From positions 1-40,928 of the forward strand of contig JAURQH010000061.1 of the NCBI GenBank assembly GCA_030836185.1: DNA of 40,928 nucleotides, in the 5' to 3' direction. Source of the stretch: Planctomycetota bacterium. Lineage in GTDB: Bacteria; Planctomycetota; Planctomycetia; Planctomycetales; Planctomycetaceae. Under the pieces are notes generated by a model. The model was not told where the DNA came from, searched no databases, and was given only the letters and a program-made list of their open reading frames with translations. Within the stretch, counting starts at the first letter, position 1. The number at the start of each line of letters is the position of its first letter. Positions 17,374-26,764 of this stretch are shown here, one piece after another. Position numbers and translations under genes: made by a program.

Positions 17374-17763
17374 CAATTCATAGTGTCAGTTGGTATTTCG
17401 CTCCGCAACCGGAAATTCGCCAATTGATACATCTCGAGTTTCTACGGTCAAAAAGGGATCTTTATGGGGGGCATCCTGATTTTTCTCGATTCTCTTGTAC
17501 ACAGCATCCGATCCCCATGTTATAATCAACAGACGTTGATGTCAGGACTACGGTTTTCCCCTCAAGTCACATTAAAGAGCCTGTTTACTTTGTCCCCCCG
17601 CCTGCCACCTTCTGGCACTTGGATGGAAGAAACATGTTGGTTAATTGGCAAATCGTGATGCTGTCGTAAACACCGACCCACCTTGTGATACAACATCTAT
17701 CACTCCAGACATGACCGGACACTTTCCGGCTTATGTTGTGTATTGGTAGTAGAGACCCACCTT
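17374..17763. other. Divergent intergenic region between glpD and the HlyD-type adaptor
   Basis: These 390 bases contain no supportable gene. The only strong signal is a forward promoter-like pair near 17498-17526. A small open frame at 17464-17658 has no plausible ribosome site or composition and is not called. Confidence 0.5.
17498..17526 (+). promoter_or_regulatory. Possible sigma70-type promoter for the HlyD-type adaptor
   Basis: A perfect TATAAT (17521-17526) is preceded at 17-base spacing by TACACA (17498-17503), which matches the -35 consensus at 4 of 6 positions. TTGTAC at 17495 gives a 20-base spacing. The leader to ATG 17764 would be about 230 bases. Confidence 0.4.
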
Positions 17764-19665
17764 ATGAACGACGTCCCTCGAAGCCCTCTTTCTCTTCTAA
17801 AAACGTGCACCGGCTTGATTGCTCTGTGTGGTGTCTTCGTAGCCTCTTTGGTGATCACCTATCCTTTGTTGAGTGATTCCGAGCAAAAAATGGCAACCGA
17901 CGAAGAAGGGAATGCGCTCAAGACGGATGTTGTGATTGAATCTCCATTTCAACATACCATTTTGGCCCAAGGTGAAGTTGACAGCCGTCAGAAAGCGACC
18001 TTAATCAGTGAGGTTGATGACTCAACCCGGGTGTTGTGGCTGGCTCCTGCGGGAGTTGATGTGGCGGCCCCTTTGCGTTCTCCCGTTGATGGTGTTGTCA
18101 AAACAGTCCGACATCCCAATCGTAAACTTTCTGTCATTGTCATTGAAGGTGTTGATGGTGAACGGAAGGCGTATGAATTTCATAAACAGAGTCGGTTCTC
18201 TGAGGTGGTGATCACGCCGGGGGAATCTGTTCGGAAGAAACAGATTCTGGCCGGTGATGTTGTGTGTCGTCTCGATTCGTCCGAACTCGAAGAATCGGAA
18301 CAAAAGTATGAAATTCGAGTCAACGATTATCGCGCACTTTATGAAAAGGCCATCAAAGATGTCGAGATTCGTAAAGCTTTGAATGAAAGTAAAAACGCTC
18401 AGGCAGAATTGAATGCCGAGCTTGCCGAACTCGATTTGCAAAAATACCTCAAAGGAACGTATCCCCAACAAATCGAAAAAATGGAAGGCGATTTGCAATC
18501 ATCTCGCGAAGATCTCACACGCGCTCAGGACGCTCTCGAGTTTGCGGAGCGGATGGCGTTTAAAGGGTACAAAGAGGTTGATGAAGTTGAAAAAGCTCGA
18601 CTGAAAGTGATGAAGCTAGAGTACGATGTCAAAAACCAGGAAAAGTCCCGTCAGGTTTTGCAAGATTATGCACACGGTCGTACGTTGTTGCTATTAAGGG
18701 AAAATGCACTCCATCTGAAACGCCATGCCAAGAGAGTCCGCCTTTCGGGAGAAGCGTCGATGGCTCAATATCGAGTCCTGAAATCCTCGCGGGAAAGAGT
18801 CTACAATATCTATCGACAGCGACTGGACTGGATTCGAGAGCAGCTCGATGCTTGCACTTTGGTAGCTCCTCAAGCAGGCAAAGTCGTAATTGCCGCAGAA
18901 GGTTCATCTCGCAATCCCACACTACTCGAAGAAGGCTCGACGGTTCGAGAGCGTCAGAAAATTATTTATCTTCCCGACCTCTCAGATATGAAAGTTCAGG
19001 CCCGCATTCACGAGTCGATGATTAGTCATGTACAAGAAGGGCTGCATGCTACCGCTTTGATCGATTCCCTTCCCAACGAAGCCTTCGATTGTGAACTCAC
19101 TTCACTCTCGACTCTCCCCGTCCCCGGCAAATACCCCAATTACAATCAGCGTGATTACATTGCCGAGTTTCGAATCGAAATCCCCGCTCATCTAGCGGGA
19201 GAGTTACGCCCGGGGATGACGGCCGGCGTCGAAGTTGTCGCCAACAAAATCGATGAGCCTGTGATACAAGTTCCCATGAATGCCGTATTTCAGGCGGGGA
19301 CGAAACACTTTGCCTGGATTCCGTTTGGAGAAACAGTGCTTCGACGGGAAATTAAGGTCGGTCAGTCAAATGACGAATACTTTGTCGTGCGTGACGGTCT
19401 CCTCAAAGGCGAACAAGTTGTCATAGAGCCTTATGTCCACTTTGCCCAAGAAGTTGCTGCCCTGAGAACACAATTTCCTGATCCGATGCAAGCAGTTCCC
19501 GATTGGAAGGCTCAGGAACAGGTCGATGAAGAACCGCTTCCTCAGTCGGAAGACGAGTTTCTGGAAATGATCGGCTACCTCGACGAACAAGAAGAATCTA
19601 CCGCACCCACGTTAGACATTTCCAATCGCAAACCGATTGCTTCGACCTCTTCAATTGGTGACTGA
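17764..19665 (+). CDS. HlyD/RND-type efflux periplasmic adaptor (membrane fusion protein)
   Basis: I start at ATG 17764, which gives 633 residues with a membrane anchor or signal near 15-35 (IALCGVFVASLVITYPLL). A barrel-sandwich half (ILAQGEVDSRQKATL) precedes a long alpha-helical coiled coil rich in Glu, Lys and Leu (about 170-355). A second sandwich half (DACTLVAPQAGKVVIAAEG) and beta-barrel follow (MKVQARIHESMISHVQEGL, then LRPGMTAGVEVVA). The N-terminal region holds an additional lipoyl-like segment, LRSPVDGVVKTVRHPNRKL, which ordinary adaptors lack. The C-terminus is acidic. Adaptors link an inner-membrane pump to an outer-membrane channel, but no pump or channel gene lies next to this one. 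Confidence 0.88.
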   Translation: MNDVPRSPLSLLKTCTGLIALCGVFVASLVITYPLLSDSEQKMATDEEGNALKTDVVIESPFQHTILAQGEVDSRQKATLISEVDDSTRVLWLAPAGVDVAAPLRSPVDGVVKTVRHPNRKLSVIVIEGVDGERKAYEFHKQSRFSEVVITPGESVRKKQILAGDVVCRLDSSELEESEQKYEIRVNDYRALYEKAIKDVEIRKALNESKNAQAELNAELAELDLQKYLKGTYPQQIEKMEGDLQSSREDLTRAQDALEFAERMAFKGYKEVDEVEKARLKVMKLEYDVKNQEKSRQVLQDYAHGRTLLLLRENALHLKRHAKRVRLSGEASMAQYRVLKSSRERVYNIYRQRLDWIREQLDACTLVAPQAGKVVIAAEGSSRNPTLLEEGSTVRERQKIIYLPDLSDMKVQARIHESMISHVQEGLHATALIDSLPNEAFDCELTSLSTLPVPGKYPNYNQRDYIAEFRIEIPAHLAGELRPGMTAGVEVVANKIDEPVIQVPMNAVFQAGTKHFAWIPFGETVLRREIKVGQSNDEYFVVRDGLLKGEQVVIEPYVHFAQEVAALRTQFPDPMQAVPDWKAQEQVDEEPLPQSEDEFLEMIGYLDEQEESTAPTLDISNRKPIASTSSIGD

Positions 19666-19745
19666 TTCACAGTCACACACCATCTGAGACTGGCCTTTTC
19701 TGTTGCCAGTTCGTAGCCTGAGAACATTCGTCGGCGTCAGTTTCC

Positions 19746-19777
19746 GCCGGAAATCATCTCAGCCGGAAATCATCTCA
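19746..19777. repeat. Perfect 16-bp tandem duplication upstream of folD
   Basis: GCCGGAAATCATCTCA occurs at 19746-19761 and again directly at 19762-19777. The copies end 22 bases before the folD ATG, just before its AGGAG ribosome site. It may be a recent slippage duplication or a doubled binding site. Confidence 0.85.
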
Positions 19778-19799
19778 ATGGAACAGGAGTCTCCACGCG

Positions 19800-20666
19800 A
19801 TGTCTGCGCAGATCATTGATGGAAAAGCAATCGCCCAGAAGGTCCGTTCGGGTCTGGGAGAAGAAGTCGCTTCACTTCAGGCGAAAACCGGTGTCCAACC
19901 GCATTTGGCGGCCGTTCTGGTTGGTGAAGACCCCGCGTCTGCTGTCTATGTTCGTAACAAACAACGCGCCTGTGAACAAACGGGAATCGACAGCACTCTC
20001 CACACACTGCCTGCAGAAACGACGCAACAGGAATTGCTCGATCTCGTCCATCAACTCAACAACGATCCCCTCATTCACGGCATCCTCGTACAGTTGCCAC
20101 TCCCCGATCAGATCGATGAATTGGCGATCCTCGATGCCGTCACGCCGCTCAAAGATGTCGATGCCTTCCATCCTGAAAATGTGGGCCTTATCGTGCAGGG
20201 GCGTCCTCGCTTTCTCCCCTGCACTCCTCACGGCGTGCAACAAATGCTGATTGAATCTGGGGCCGAAGTGGCCGGGAAACATGCTGTCGTGTTGGGACGC
20301 AGTGAAATTGTCGGCAAGCCGATGGCGTTGCTTCTGATGCAAAAAGGGGAAGCTGCCAATGCCACGGTGACAATTTGTCATTCGCGCACACAAAACCTCA
20401 CCGAGATCACCCGCTCCGCCGACATCTTGATCGCCGCAATTGGTAAGCCGGAATTCGTGACGGCCGACATGGTCAAGCCCGGCGCAACTGTGATTGATGT
20501 CGGCACGAATCGGACGGCTGAGAAGAAACTGGTGGGCGACGTGGCCTTCGATGAAGTGAAAGAAGTGGCAGGAGCGATCAGCCCGGTCCCCGGCGGCGTG
20601 GGGCCAATGACCATTACGATGTTGTTGAAGAACACGTTGATCGCGGCAAGGTTGGCGAAACGTTGA
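19800..20666 (+). CDS. folD: Bifunctional methylenetetrahydrofolate dehydrogenase / cyclohydrolase
   Basis: The protein has 288 residues, the normal FolD length. The substrate-binding region has SAVYVRNKQRACEQTGI with the catalytic Lys. The signature IHGILVQLPLP lies near 94-104 and the NADP-binding part has VVLGRSEIVGKPMALLL. The C-terminal signature is PVPGGVGPMTITMLLKNT. The enzyme interconverts 5,10-methylene-, 5,10-methenyl- and 10-formyl-tetrahydrofolate with NADP, feeding one-carbon units to purine and formate pathways in the cytoplasm. An AGGAG ribosome site lies about 10 bases upstream. It is convergent with hicA. Confidence 0.97.
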   Translation: MSAQIIDGKAIAQKVRSGLGEEVASLQAKTGVQPHLAAVLVGEDPASAVYVRNKQRACEQTGIDSTLHTLPAETTQQELLDLVHQLNNDPLIHGILVQLPLPDQIDELAILDAVTPLKDVDAFHPENVGLIVQGRPRFLPCTPHGVQQMLIESGAEVAGKHAVVLGRSEIVGKPMALLLMQKGEAANATVTICHSRTQNLTEITRSADILIAAIGKPEFVTADMVKPGATVIDVGTNRTAEKKLVGDVAFDEVKEVAGAISPVPGGVGPMTITMLLKNTLIAARLAKR

Positions 20667-20725
20667 GATCGCAATTTGATTGAGTCGCGATTGATGAATT
20701 AAAACTCTATCGTTAAACCTTATTC

Positions 20726-20950
20726 TCAGAGTAACTCATTGAACTCGTCCACCGTCAGACCAGCTTGTCGAATAATGGCTCTTAATGTTCCTTTGGCAAT
20801 CTCTTTATGATCGGGAACTGTGAGACGGCGATGCGGGGAGTCTTGCTGCCGTAAAATCATGTGACTGCCTCGCTGGCGATCCAAAATATATCCAAGATTG
20901 CTCAAAGCCTTAACAACATCACGCCCGGAAATGATGGGTAGCGGATTCAA
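20726..20950 (-). CDS. hicA: HicA family mRNA interferase toxin
   Basis: The protein has 74 residues with a TTG start at 20950, overlapping the hicB stop by four bases (TTGA). A GGAG ribosome site lies about 8 bases upstream. The protein has the small double-stranded-RNA-binding-like fold of HicA, with the catalytic His in RQRGSHMILRQ (His30). It is followed by RRLTVPDHKEIAKGTLRAII, the classic C-terminal half. HicA cleaves mRNA and tmRNA when not bound by HicB. The key residue and full length are present, so it looks functional. In this pair the antitoxin comes first and the toxin second. Confidence 0.9.
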   Translation of the reverse strand: MNPLPIISGRDVVKALSNLGYILDRQRGSHMILRQQDSPHRRLTVPDHKEIAKGTLRAIIRQAGLTVDEFNELL

Positions 20951-21159
20951 AGATTGATCTCCACCACTTCCTCACTCATCGAAGGTGGGACGGGTTCGTT
21001 ATGAGCTTTGAGGCTTTCCAGATAACCGGTGATTGCATCTTTAATGTTGTTGACCGCTTCTGCTCGTGTGGCTCCTTGCGAAATACAACCGGGAAGCGCG
21101 GGAACATCGGCAACGTAGATGCCGTCTTCATCTTGCTCGATCAGAACTCGGTATTGCAC
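20947..21159 (-). CDS. hicB: HicB family antitoxin (short form)
   Basis: I start at GTG 21159, because AGGAGA (21167-21172) lies exactly 7 bases upstream and the resulting N-terminus (QYRVLIEQDEDGIYVADVPA) is the family's standard beginning. An ATG at 21204 would add 15 atypical residues. The 70-residue product is the partial RNase H-like HicB fold (LPGCISQGATRAEAVNNIKDA), which binds and inhibits HicA. It ends at PPSMSEEVVEINL without a separate helix-turn-helix or ribbon-helix-helix domain, so autoregulation by direct DNA binding is uncertain. Confidence 0.9.
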   Translation of the reverse strand: MQYRVLIEQDEDGIYVADVPALPGCISQGATRAEAVNNIKDAITGYLESLKAHNEPVPPSMSEEVVEINL

Positions 21160-21166
21160 GACAGAT

Positions 21167-21172
21167 TCTCCT
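21167..21172 (-). promoter_or_regulatory. Ribosome binding site fixing the hicB GTG start
   Basis: AGGAGA on the reverse strand lies 7 bases before GTG 21159. No comparable site precedes the ATG at 21204. Confidence 0.75.
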
Positions 21173-21306
21173 ACTGAGTCATTGAAACAATACGCTTTCA
21201 GCACATCTTTAGAGTACCACAGAATATTCGACTTTGCGATTCTTCTTTTCTCCGCGACTTTCGTCGAACTCCTCGCAGTTGCTCATTGACTCGCCAGATG
21301 GCTGGT

Positions 21307-22704
21307 TCAGAACAATCGGTTCAAACCGTTGAGTGCCGCGACGCGGTAAGCTTCGGCCATGGTCGGATAGTTAAACGTCGAATTGACAAAGTAATTTAGC
21401 GTGTTTTGCTCACCCGGCTGCGACATAATCGCTTGGCCAATGTGAATAATCTCGGACGCATTCGCTCCGAAGCAATGAATCCCCAAGACCTGCAATGTTT
21501 CGCGATGAAACAGAATCTTCAACATGCCCGCCGTGCGTCCAGTAATTTGTGCGCGAGCGAGCGACTTGAACATCGAATGGCCCACTTCGTAAGGGATCTC
21601 GGCTGCCGTTAACTCTCGTTCGGTCTTTCCGAGTGAGCTGATCTCGGGTGACGTGTAAATTCCTGTAGGGATATCCTGAATCATGGCTCGTTCGCAATGG
21701 CCTTCGACAAGATGATGGGCCGCGTATCGTCCTTGGACATAGGCTGCACTGGCGAGCGAAGGAACTCCGATGACATCACCGACGGCATAGACGTTCGGTT
21801 TCGATGTCTGGAAGTCTGAGTTCACTTCGATCTGTCCACGATGATTGGGTTGGATCTCAAGGTTTTGAAGATTGAGGTCTTCGGTGTTTCCTGATCGGCC
21901 CGCCGCCCAGAAGAGAATGTCACTTTTGATTTGTTTTCCCGACTTCATATGGACGATCACGCCATCATCGCACGGCTCAACACTTTCATAGAGTTCGTTA
22001 TGTTGGATCAGTACGCCACAATCGCGCAGGTGGTAACTCAGTGCATCGATGATTTCGTCATCGAGAAATTCGAGTAGTTTGCTACGTGTATTGATCAGAT
22101 TGGTTTTGACACCCAGGTTCCGAAACATCGACGCGTATTCACAACCGATGACACCCGCTCCGTAAATGGCGATGGAGCGAGGAGTGTGATCAAGCCCCAG
22201 TATTGTGTCGCTGTCGTAAACTTTGGGATGCTTGAAATTGATATCATCCGGTCGAAATGGACGTGAGCCTGTGGCGATCACGAAGGCTCCGGCCTTTAAT
22301 TGACGCCTCCCCCCAAATTCGTCTTCAACTTCAATCGTATTATGATCGACGAAGCGAGCGATTCCACGGTAAACGGGGACACCGTTACGCTCGTAGAAAC
22401 TCATTCGCATGTTGACTTGCTTCTCGATCACCGACGCAGCAGAACGTCGTAGCTCAGGGAACGAGAGATTGGGCGAAATGCCCGCGTCGCGAAAGAGTTT
22501 GCTGTTGGCGATATTTGTTAATTGAAAGATCGAATACCGCAGTGCCTTAGAGGGAATTGTTCCCCAGTGAGTACAACCTCCACCAATCGATTCGTATTTG
22601 TCGACGGTCGCAACTGTCTTGCCGAGCTTAGCAGCCTGCATCGCGGCCCCTTCACCACCCGGACCGGTTCCAATGACGACGACGTCGTAAGACTGTTGAT
22701 TCAT
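21307..22704 (-). CDS. sthA: Soluble pyridine nucleotide transhydrogenase
   Basis: The protein has 465 residues from ATG 22704 (a TTG three codons upstream is the alternative). The FAD motif [17 protein letters not shown] is at the N-terminus. The segment [16 protein letters not shown] follows, where Thr49 replaces the second redox Cys of lipoamide dehydrogenases. That Cys-to-Thr change is diagnostic of SthA. The NAD-binding domain has [21 protein letters not shown]. The C-terminal interface domain has [17 protein letters not shown]. The flavoprotein transfers hydride between NADPH and NAD in the cytoplasm. It lies 44 bases downstream of the PEPCK-like gene on the same strand, so both may be co-transcribed. 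Confidence 0.95.
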   Translation of the reverse strand: MNQQSYDVVVIGTGPGGEGAAMQAAKLGKTVATVDKYESIGGGCTHWGTIPSKALRYSIFQLTNIANSKLFRDAGISPNLSFPELRRSAASVIEKQVNMRMSFYERNGVPVYRGIARFVDHNTIEVEDEFGGRRQLKAGAFVIATGSRPFRPDDINFKHPKVYDSDTILGLDHTPRSIAIYGAGVIGCEYASMFRNLGVKTNLINTRSKLLEFLDDEIIDALSYHLRDCGVLIQHNELYESVEPCDDGVIVHMKSGKQIKSDILFWAAGRSGNTEDLNLQNLEIQPNHRGQIEVNSDFQTSKPNVYAVGDVIGVPSLASAAYVQGRYAAHHLVEGHCERAMIQDIPTGIYTSPEISSLGKTERELTAAEIPYEVGHSMFKSLARAQITGRTAGMLKILFHRETLQVLGIHCFGANASEIIHIGQAIMSQPGEQNTLNYFVNSTFNYPTMAEAYRVAALNGLNRLF

Positions 22705-22748
22705 AGCTGTCAATCGATGATAGAGTCACAAAGCAAGAAAGTAATTGA

Positions 22749-25700
22749 TCAAACTGCGGAAAGTTCCACTTCCGACAACGACTTTTCTCCCATCAAAACT
22801 GGCAAGGGTTGCGCGCCGATGGTGCCCTGCAATGTTTCCAGATAGTCGGGTGAGGAAACTTCGTCGAGGCGTTCCTGAGCATAGACTCTACGTTCGGAGA
22901 GTTGCATGCGTTCGGTCACATCTTGATAACGTTCCTGAGAAATAATTCGATTCAGATAATCGACATGCCGTTGCCACAACTGTTGTTCCTGTTGTTGGCG
23001 AGCGACAAGTCGATCCTTGTACCAATCACTTTCGAGCAACGACTCCCGGGAGAACATCGCTCGGAATTCGGGATCATGAATGGTCTTTCCGTTCCAGGTA
23101 CCTTCAGCCATGATGGTGATCAAGGCTTGTAACGGGGGACAGAGTTCGTCGATGGTCCCATCAGAGAGATACAGGTTGGCGATTCGTTGATGAGCTTCCG
23201 CGATATAGAGAATACCATCCGCATAGGAATCGGGATCCTGTGTTTCTGGTTTCAGCATGGTCTCGTCGAACACTTTCCCCGGATTGTCAAAAATACGACC
23301 GAAGAAAATACGCAAGAAGTCGTAGTTGATCCGGTAGCCGAGTCGGCTTTGTGGGATCAGCTTGCCATCATGTTCGTAGTCTTCCAGTTTTTCGAGATAA
23401 CCGTTTTCGATGAGGTATTCAGCGGTTCGTTCTTCAGGAGTTAAACGGCACCAGATCTCGGGGATCAACAAGCTGATATCGTGATCGACTTGAACATTGG
23501 GGCCAATGTGGCCGGCTGCCGTCGAAAAACCACTAAGGTTCGTCAACAATGCACTCACAAACGCCGCATTCAAATCGGCGGCTGGACGCAACATGTTGAA
23601 CGGGCCTTTGGTGAGAGCACCTTCGGAACCCGCTCCGGTGGTTGACGGACTTTTTCCCGTCAACGAGCAAGCGAAGTCCATAAACAGTTCAGGAAGTTCC
23701 TGATAATGCATCGGATTATAAACAGCCAGCGAACGAATCCCGGCTTCGGCGTCGGGGGGATTGTTGCGCCGTCCCGAAAGGACACCATTCACAGGGAAGT
23801 GTGCCGGTTCGTCGGACGAGATACCCCGCCAGAGTCGTGTTCCCATCTCGGCGACATAAGACGCCATCCGGTTTTCAAGGTCAGGACGGACTTGCAGATA
23901 TCGAGGGTTCTTTGTCGGCTTGCCATCGATCTGTCGCGGGTTTGCCGAACATACGACATAACTACGTCCCGATTGAACGGCAGCCCGAAGCATCTCTTGC
24001 ATCGGCTGACTGAATGCGTCGAAGTCGACAATAAATTCTGTCATGTCTTCAACTTGGTCCAAGCTCAACGGTTCAAAGTTTGAGATGAAATTACCGGGGC
24101 GAGACAAATCGCGTTCTGTTTGTTTGTCGAGACCACGATGAATGGCATCGTCGGGACGTTGGAACAAACGGTATTCACAATTGCGTATGAATTTGTAACT
24201 GACTTCTTCGGAAGAGTCTTGCGGAAGAAATTTGAGTTTCCTTCCCGGTACGACAACCGAAGCACTGATATCATCCTCGGTCTGAATCTTCATGGATGGA
24301 ATGAAGTCTTGCCGAACTTTGTAGGTTCGCCACATCGACCGCGACAGCAATCCGACGCGAAGATAGATTCCGACCAGTTTGCGGTCTCGGTACTTCAGTT
24401 CGTGTCCTGGCTTTCCGTTGACGATATCGACGCCAAAATGAGACTTCCAGTCGTCACCCCAAGAGGGTTTGTGAAACCTTTTAATGATGAACACCATCGC
24501 CAGAATATAATCGGGAATGGAATGTAACCATTGATTGTAGTTGTCGGTGTATTTGGGGGAGGGTGTGAGCAATTTAATCACACTTCCCACCGAGCGTTCA
24601 GGATCAAGAATACTACGGCTGGGATGCTTGTCGGGATGACCTTCAGGCAGTGGTTCTGCCCATCGATCAGAGTAATCGCGATCAAAAATTTCCTGTACAG
24701 ACTTCATATCTTCTTCGAAGTCCGAGACAAACAGCGGGCCATAATGCATGTAGTCTCGAAGAGACTTACTGATTTCACTTTTGCCACCTCCAGAAACAGT
24801 GCACGGTTTATGGCAAACCGCTCCATCACCGGCAGTTCCCACGATGCGCCACGATGGGGCCGCAGGGTGTTTCTCCATACGAAGTTGATAGCCGGACGGG
24901 GCGATATAAACATTCGCCGGCAGTAAGGGAATCTCACAAGTCTTGCCGTCACGTTCCCATCGGATACGTTGTTCCTTGAGAGAAGCGAACGCATCTTCCG
25001 GGATGTAAATCAGGTTCGGGTAATACTTGTCGATGCCATAACCTTCGGGAGCGACCTCGACGCGGTCAGCATAATCGCGAGCCACATCGGCGAACGTCCG
25101 ACTGTTATAGCGAACGCTGTTGACCTGAAATTCATCCCCCAAGTTATAGCTGGCAAATGCCAAAGCGCCGCCCGCATGTTCTTCTTCCATACCTCCCGCG
25201 AGGTTGGTAGCAAAGCTGATTTGAGTTTTGACTTCTTTTTTGCAATAGCCAAAATAGTTGTCAGCAATGACCGTCACGACAACTCCGGTCGGAGTGCGGC
25301 AGGTCACTTTGAAAGCTGTGCCATCGTTATAGAGTTCGTCTTCCGTCTCCCAGCACATGCGATCATTTTTCTGACGATCTGTCGCGTCATTGATATGGGG
25401 CAGGCCGAGTTCTTTTTTGGTCAATTCGATCAAATGGGGAGCCAGAATCACGCAACCTGTGTGGCCGGTCCAATGTTCGATGTCGAGTCCTGCGTCATTT
25501 TCCGGGATGTCGGGGTCACCTCCATTACCGAAAATCGATTCCACAAAATCGAGATTACTCGACAGAGTTCCGGGAGCGAAGAATCGAGTTTCCATTCGCT
25601 GTTCGGCACACGCGCCGGGAACTTCAGGACGAACCAGAGGTCTGATCAATAACGAAACCCAAGTGCTCGACTTCTCTTCCATTTCAGAAGTGAATGGCAA

Positions 25701-26330
25701 ATTCAGTAATGAATCTGGCGGATTCATTGCATGCTCGTAAAGCTTCAAGAATGTCGCTCTTGTCACGGCTCTTTTGTCGCCAGCAATCGGGAAGCTGCCT
25801 TCCACAACATGAAAGGTTCCTTTGGTGGTCCGTCGATCATGTTTGGGGTTGTGAAGAACACCGTTACTCACACGATAAGATTGAACGATATCACTGACAT
25901 ATTTGTCACCATTCGCGGGCAGTGAGAGTTCACGGGCCATACCATATCGGTCGAGAACATACGCTTTTCCCGGCAGTTGGAAACTTTCTCCTGCCTCTCC
26001 CTGATCACTGAAGTGTTCGCGCATCGCTTCTTCAATGCGTTGATCGGCGGGACAGCGATGTTGGTCGAGCAAACGTGCTTTTTGACGATAATTTTTCAGC
26101 AACCCGCTGGAAATCTGAGTGAAGTCAGAATCCCCCGGCTGTACGGCCGTTGATAACCCCTGCGCAATCAGGCGAAGGTTGATATACCGCAAGAGCTCGG
26201 CTCGCTCTTGATCGGACTGTTCGAACGTCTCCGTGATCGGAAGTCCCAGACTGTTTTTCAGGACGTGATCTACGTCTCCTTCAGAGGCCAGGAAATTATC
26301 AGAAGTCAAACTGCCAAGATGTGTTTTCAT
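22749..26330 (-). CDS. Very large PEPCK-like protein, possibly pyrophosphate-dependent phosphoenolpyruvate carboxykinase
   Basis: I start at ATG 26330 ([13 protein letters not shown]), giving 1193 residues; the frame is open 40 codons further but that part looks non-coding. A P-loop-like segment [15 protein letters not shown] sits near residues 507-521. Other distinctive blocks are [32 protein letters not shown] and, towards the C-terminus, [16 protein letters not shown]. There is no signal peptide or membrane segment. Size and the kinase-type loop fit the PPi-type PEPCK family known from Entamoeba and Propionibacterium (about 130 kDa), which makes oxaloacetate and PPi from PEP, CO2 and phosphate, or the reverse. 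I assign it from memory of the family's size and motifs, not an alignment. It may simply be an uncharacterised cytoplasmic enzyme. Co-direction with sthA supports a central-metabolism role. Confidence 0.55.
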   Translation of the reverse strand: MKTHLGSLTSDNFLASEGDVDHVLKNSLGLPITETFEQSDQERAELLRYINLRLIAQGLSTAVQPGDSDFTQISSGLLKNYRQKARLLDQHRCPADQRIEEAMREHFSDQGEAGESFQLPGKAYVLDRYGMARELSLPANGDKYVSDIVQSYRVSNGVLHNPKHDRRTTKGTFHVVEGSFPIAGDKRAVTRATFLKLYEHAMNPPDSLLNLPFTSEMEEKSSTWVSLLIRPLVRPEVPGACAEQRMETRFFAPGTLSSNLDFVESIFGNGGDPDIPENDAGLDIEHWTGHTGCVILAPHLIELTKKELGLPHINDATDRQKNDRMCWETEDELYNDGTAFKVTCRTPTGVVVTVIADNYFGYCKKEVKTQISFATNLAGGMEEEHAGGALAFASYNLGDEFQVNSVRYNSRTFADVARDYADRVEVAPEGYGIDKYYPNLIYIPEDAFASLKEQRIRWERDGKTCEIPLLPANVYIAPSGYQLRMEKHPAAPSWRIVGTAGDGAVCHKPCTVSGGGKSEISKSLRDYMHYGPLFVSDFEEDMKSVQEIFDRDYSDRWAEPLPEGHPDKHPSRSILDPERSVGSVIKLLTPSPKYTDNYNQWLHSIPDYILAMVFIIKRFHKPSWGDDWKSHFGVDIVNGKPGHELKYRDRKLVGIYLRVGLLSRSMWRTYKVRQDFIPSMKIQTEDDISASVVVPGRKLKFLPQDSSEEVSYKFIRNCEYRLFQRPDDAIHRGLDKQTERDLSRPGNFISNFEPLSLDQVEDMTEFIVDFDAFSQPMQEMLRAAVQSGRSYVVCSANPRQIDGKPTKNPRYLQVRPDLENRMASYVAEMGTRLWRGISSDEPAHFPVNGVLSGRRNNPPDAEAGIRSLAVYNPMHYQELPELFMDFACSLTGKSPSTTGAGSEGALTKGPFNMLRPAADLNAAFVSALLTNLSGFSTAAGHIGPNVQVDHDISLLIPEIWCRLTPEERTAEYLIENGYLEKLEDYEHDGKLIPQSRLGYRINYDFLRIFFGRIFDNPGKVFDETMLKPETQDPDSYADGILYIAEAHQRIANLYLSDGTIDELCPPLQALITIMAEGTWNGKTIHDPEFRAMFSRESLLESDWYKDRLVARQQQEQQLWQRHVDYLNRIISQERYQDVTERMQLSERRVYAQERLDEVSSPDYLETLQGTIGAQPLPVLMGEKSLSEVELSAV

Positions 26331-26764
26331 GATGATGTAACGCTTGATTGTTCTGGCTGCAATTTTGTTCAAATACGGGGAATGTTCCCACAATAGGGTG
26401 CCTTCTTGACACAACGTGGGCAATTTTAGTGCCGAGGAGAAGACTCGCAACCGCCGATTCTAATGAGTTTGTCGCCTTTCGTCTCCCGAGCAGAAAGGAA
26501 TGCCCAAAAAACGTGCTGGTAATGACTTACGTTCTGTAGAATAAGGAACAGGAATTGCCTATCTTGAAATATTCACGGATTTTACTCAATGATTGAGTCG
26601 AACAGTGCCTGATCGACAGGCAACTCTGCCCCAAGATCTGATTGACGGTCTCTTCAGACTGGCCAAAGTGACTAACACCGTCCAACTTTTCGAAAGTTCG
26701 GGCATTATTTGTTGGCACTTGATGCTGAGATGGATTCAAGACGTTCCGACCCTGAAAGACATTT
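26331..26764. other. Divergent intergenic region between the PEPCK-like gene and the GH63-like gene
   Basis: These 434 bases have no supportable gene. They contain two adjacent operator-like dyads at 26584-26598 and 26606-26622, reported separately. No clear promoter box pair is seen on either strand. Confidence 0.5.
26584..26622. promoter_or_regulatory. Pair of operator-like palindromes upstream of the GH63-like gene
   Basis: ACTCAAT-G-ATTGAGT (26584-26598) is a perfect 7-bp inverted repeat about one central base. Eight bases further on, TGCCTG-ATCGA-CAGGCA (26606-26622) forms a second 6-bp dyad. They lie 140-180 bases before the gene start, in the divergent region, and are candidates for a shared regulator site. 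Confidence 0.4.

Noticed and set aside
24969-25652. 227-codon forward open frame
   Set aside because: It is antisense to the PEPCK-like gene, has unlikely residue composition and no ribosome site; it reflects codon structure of the real gene.
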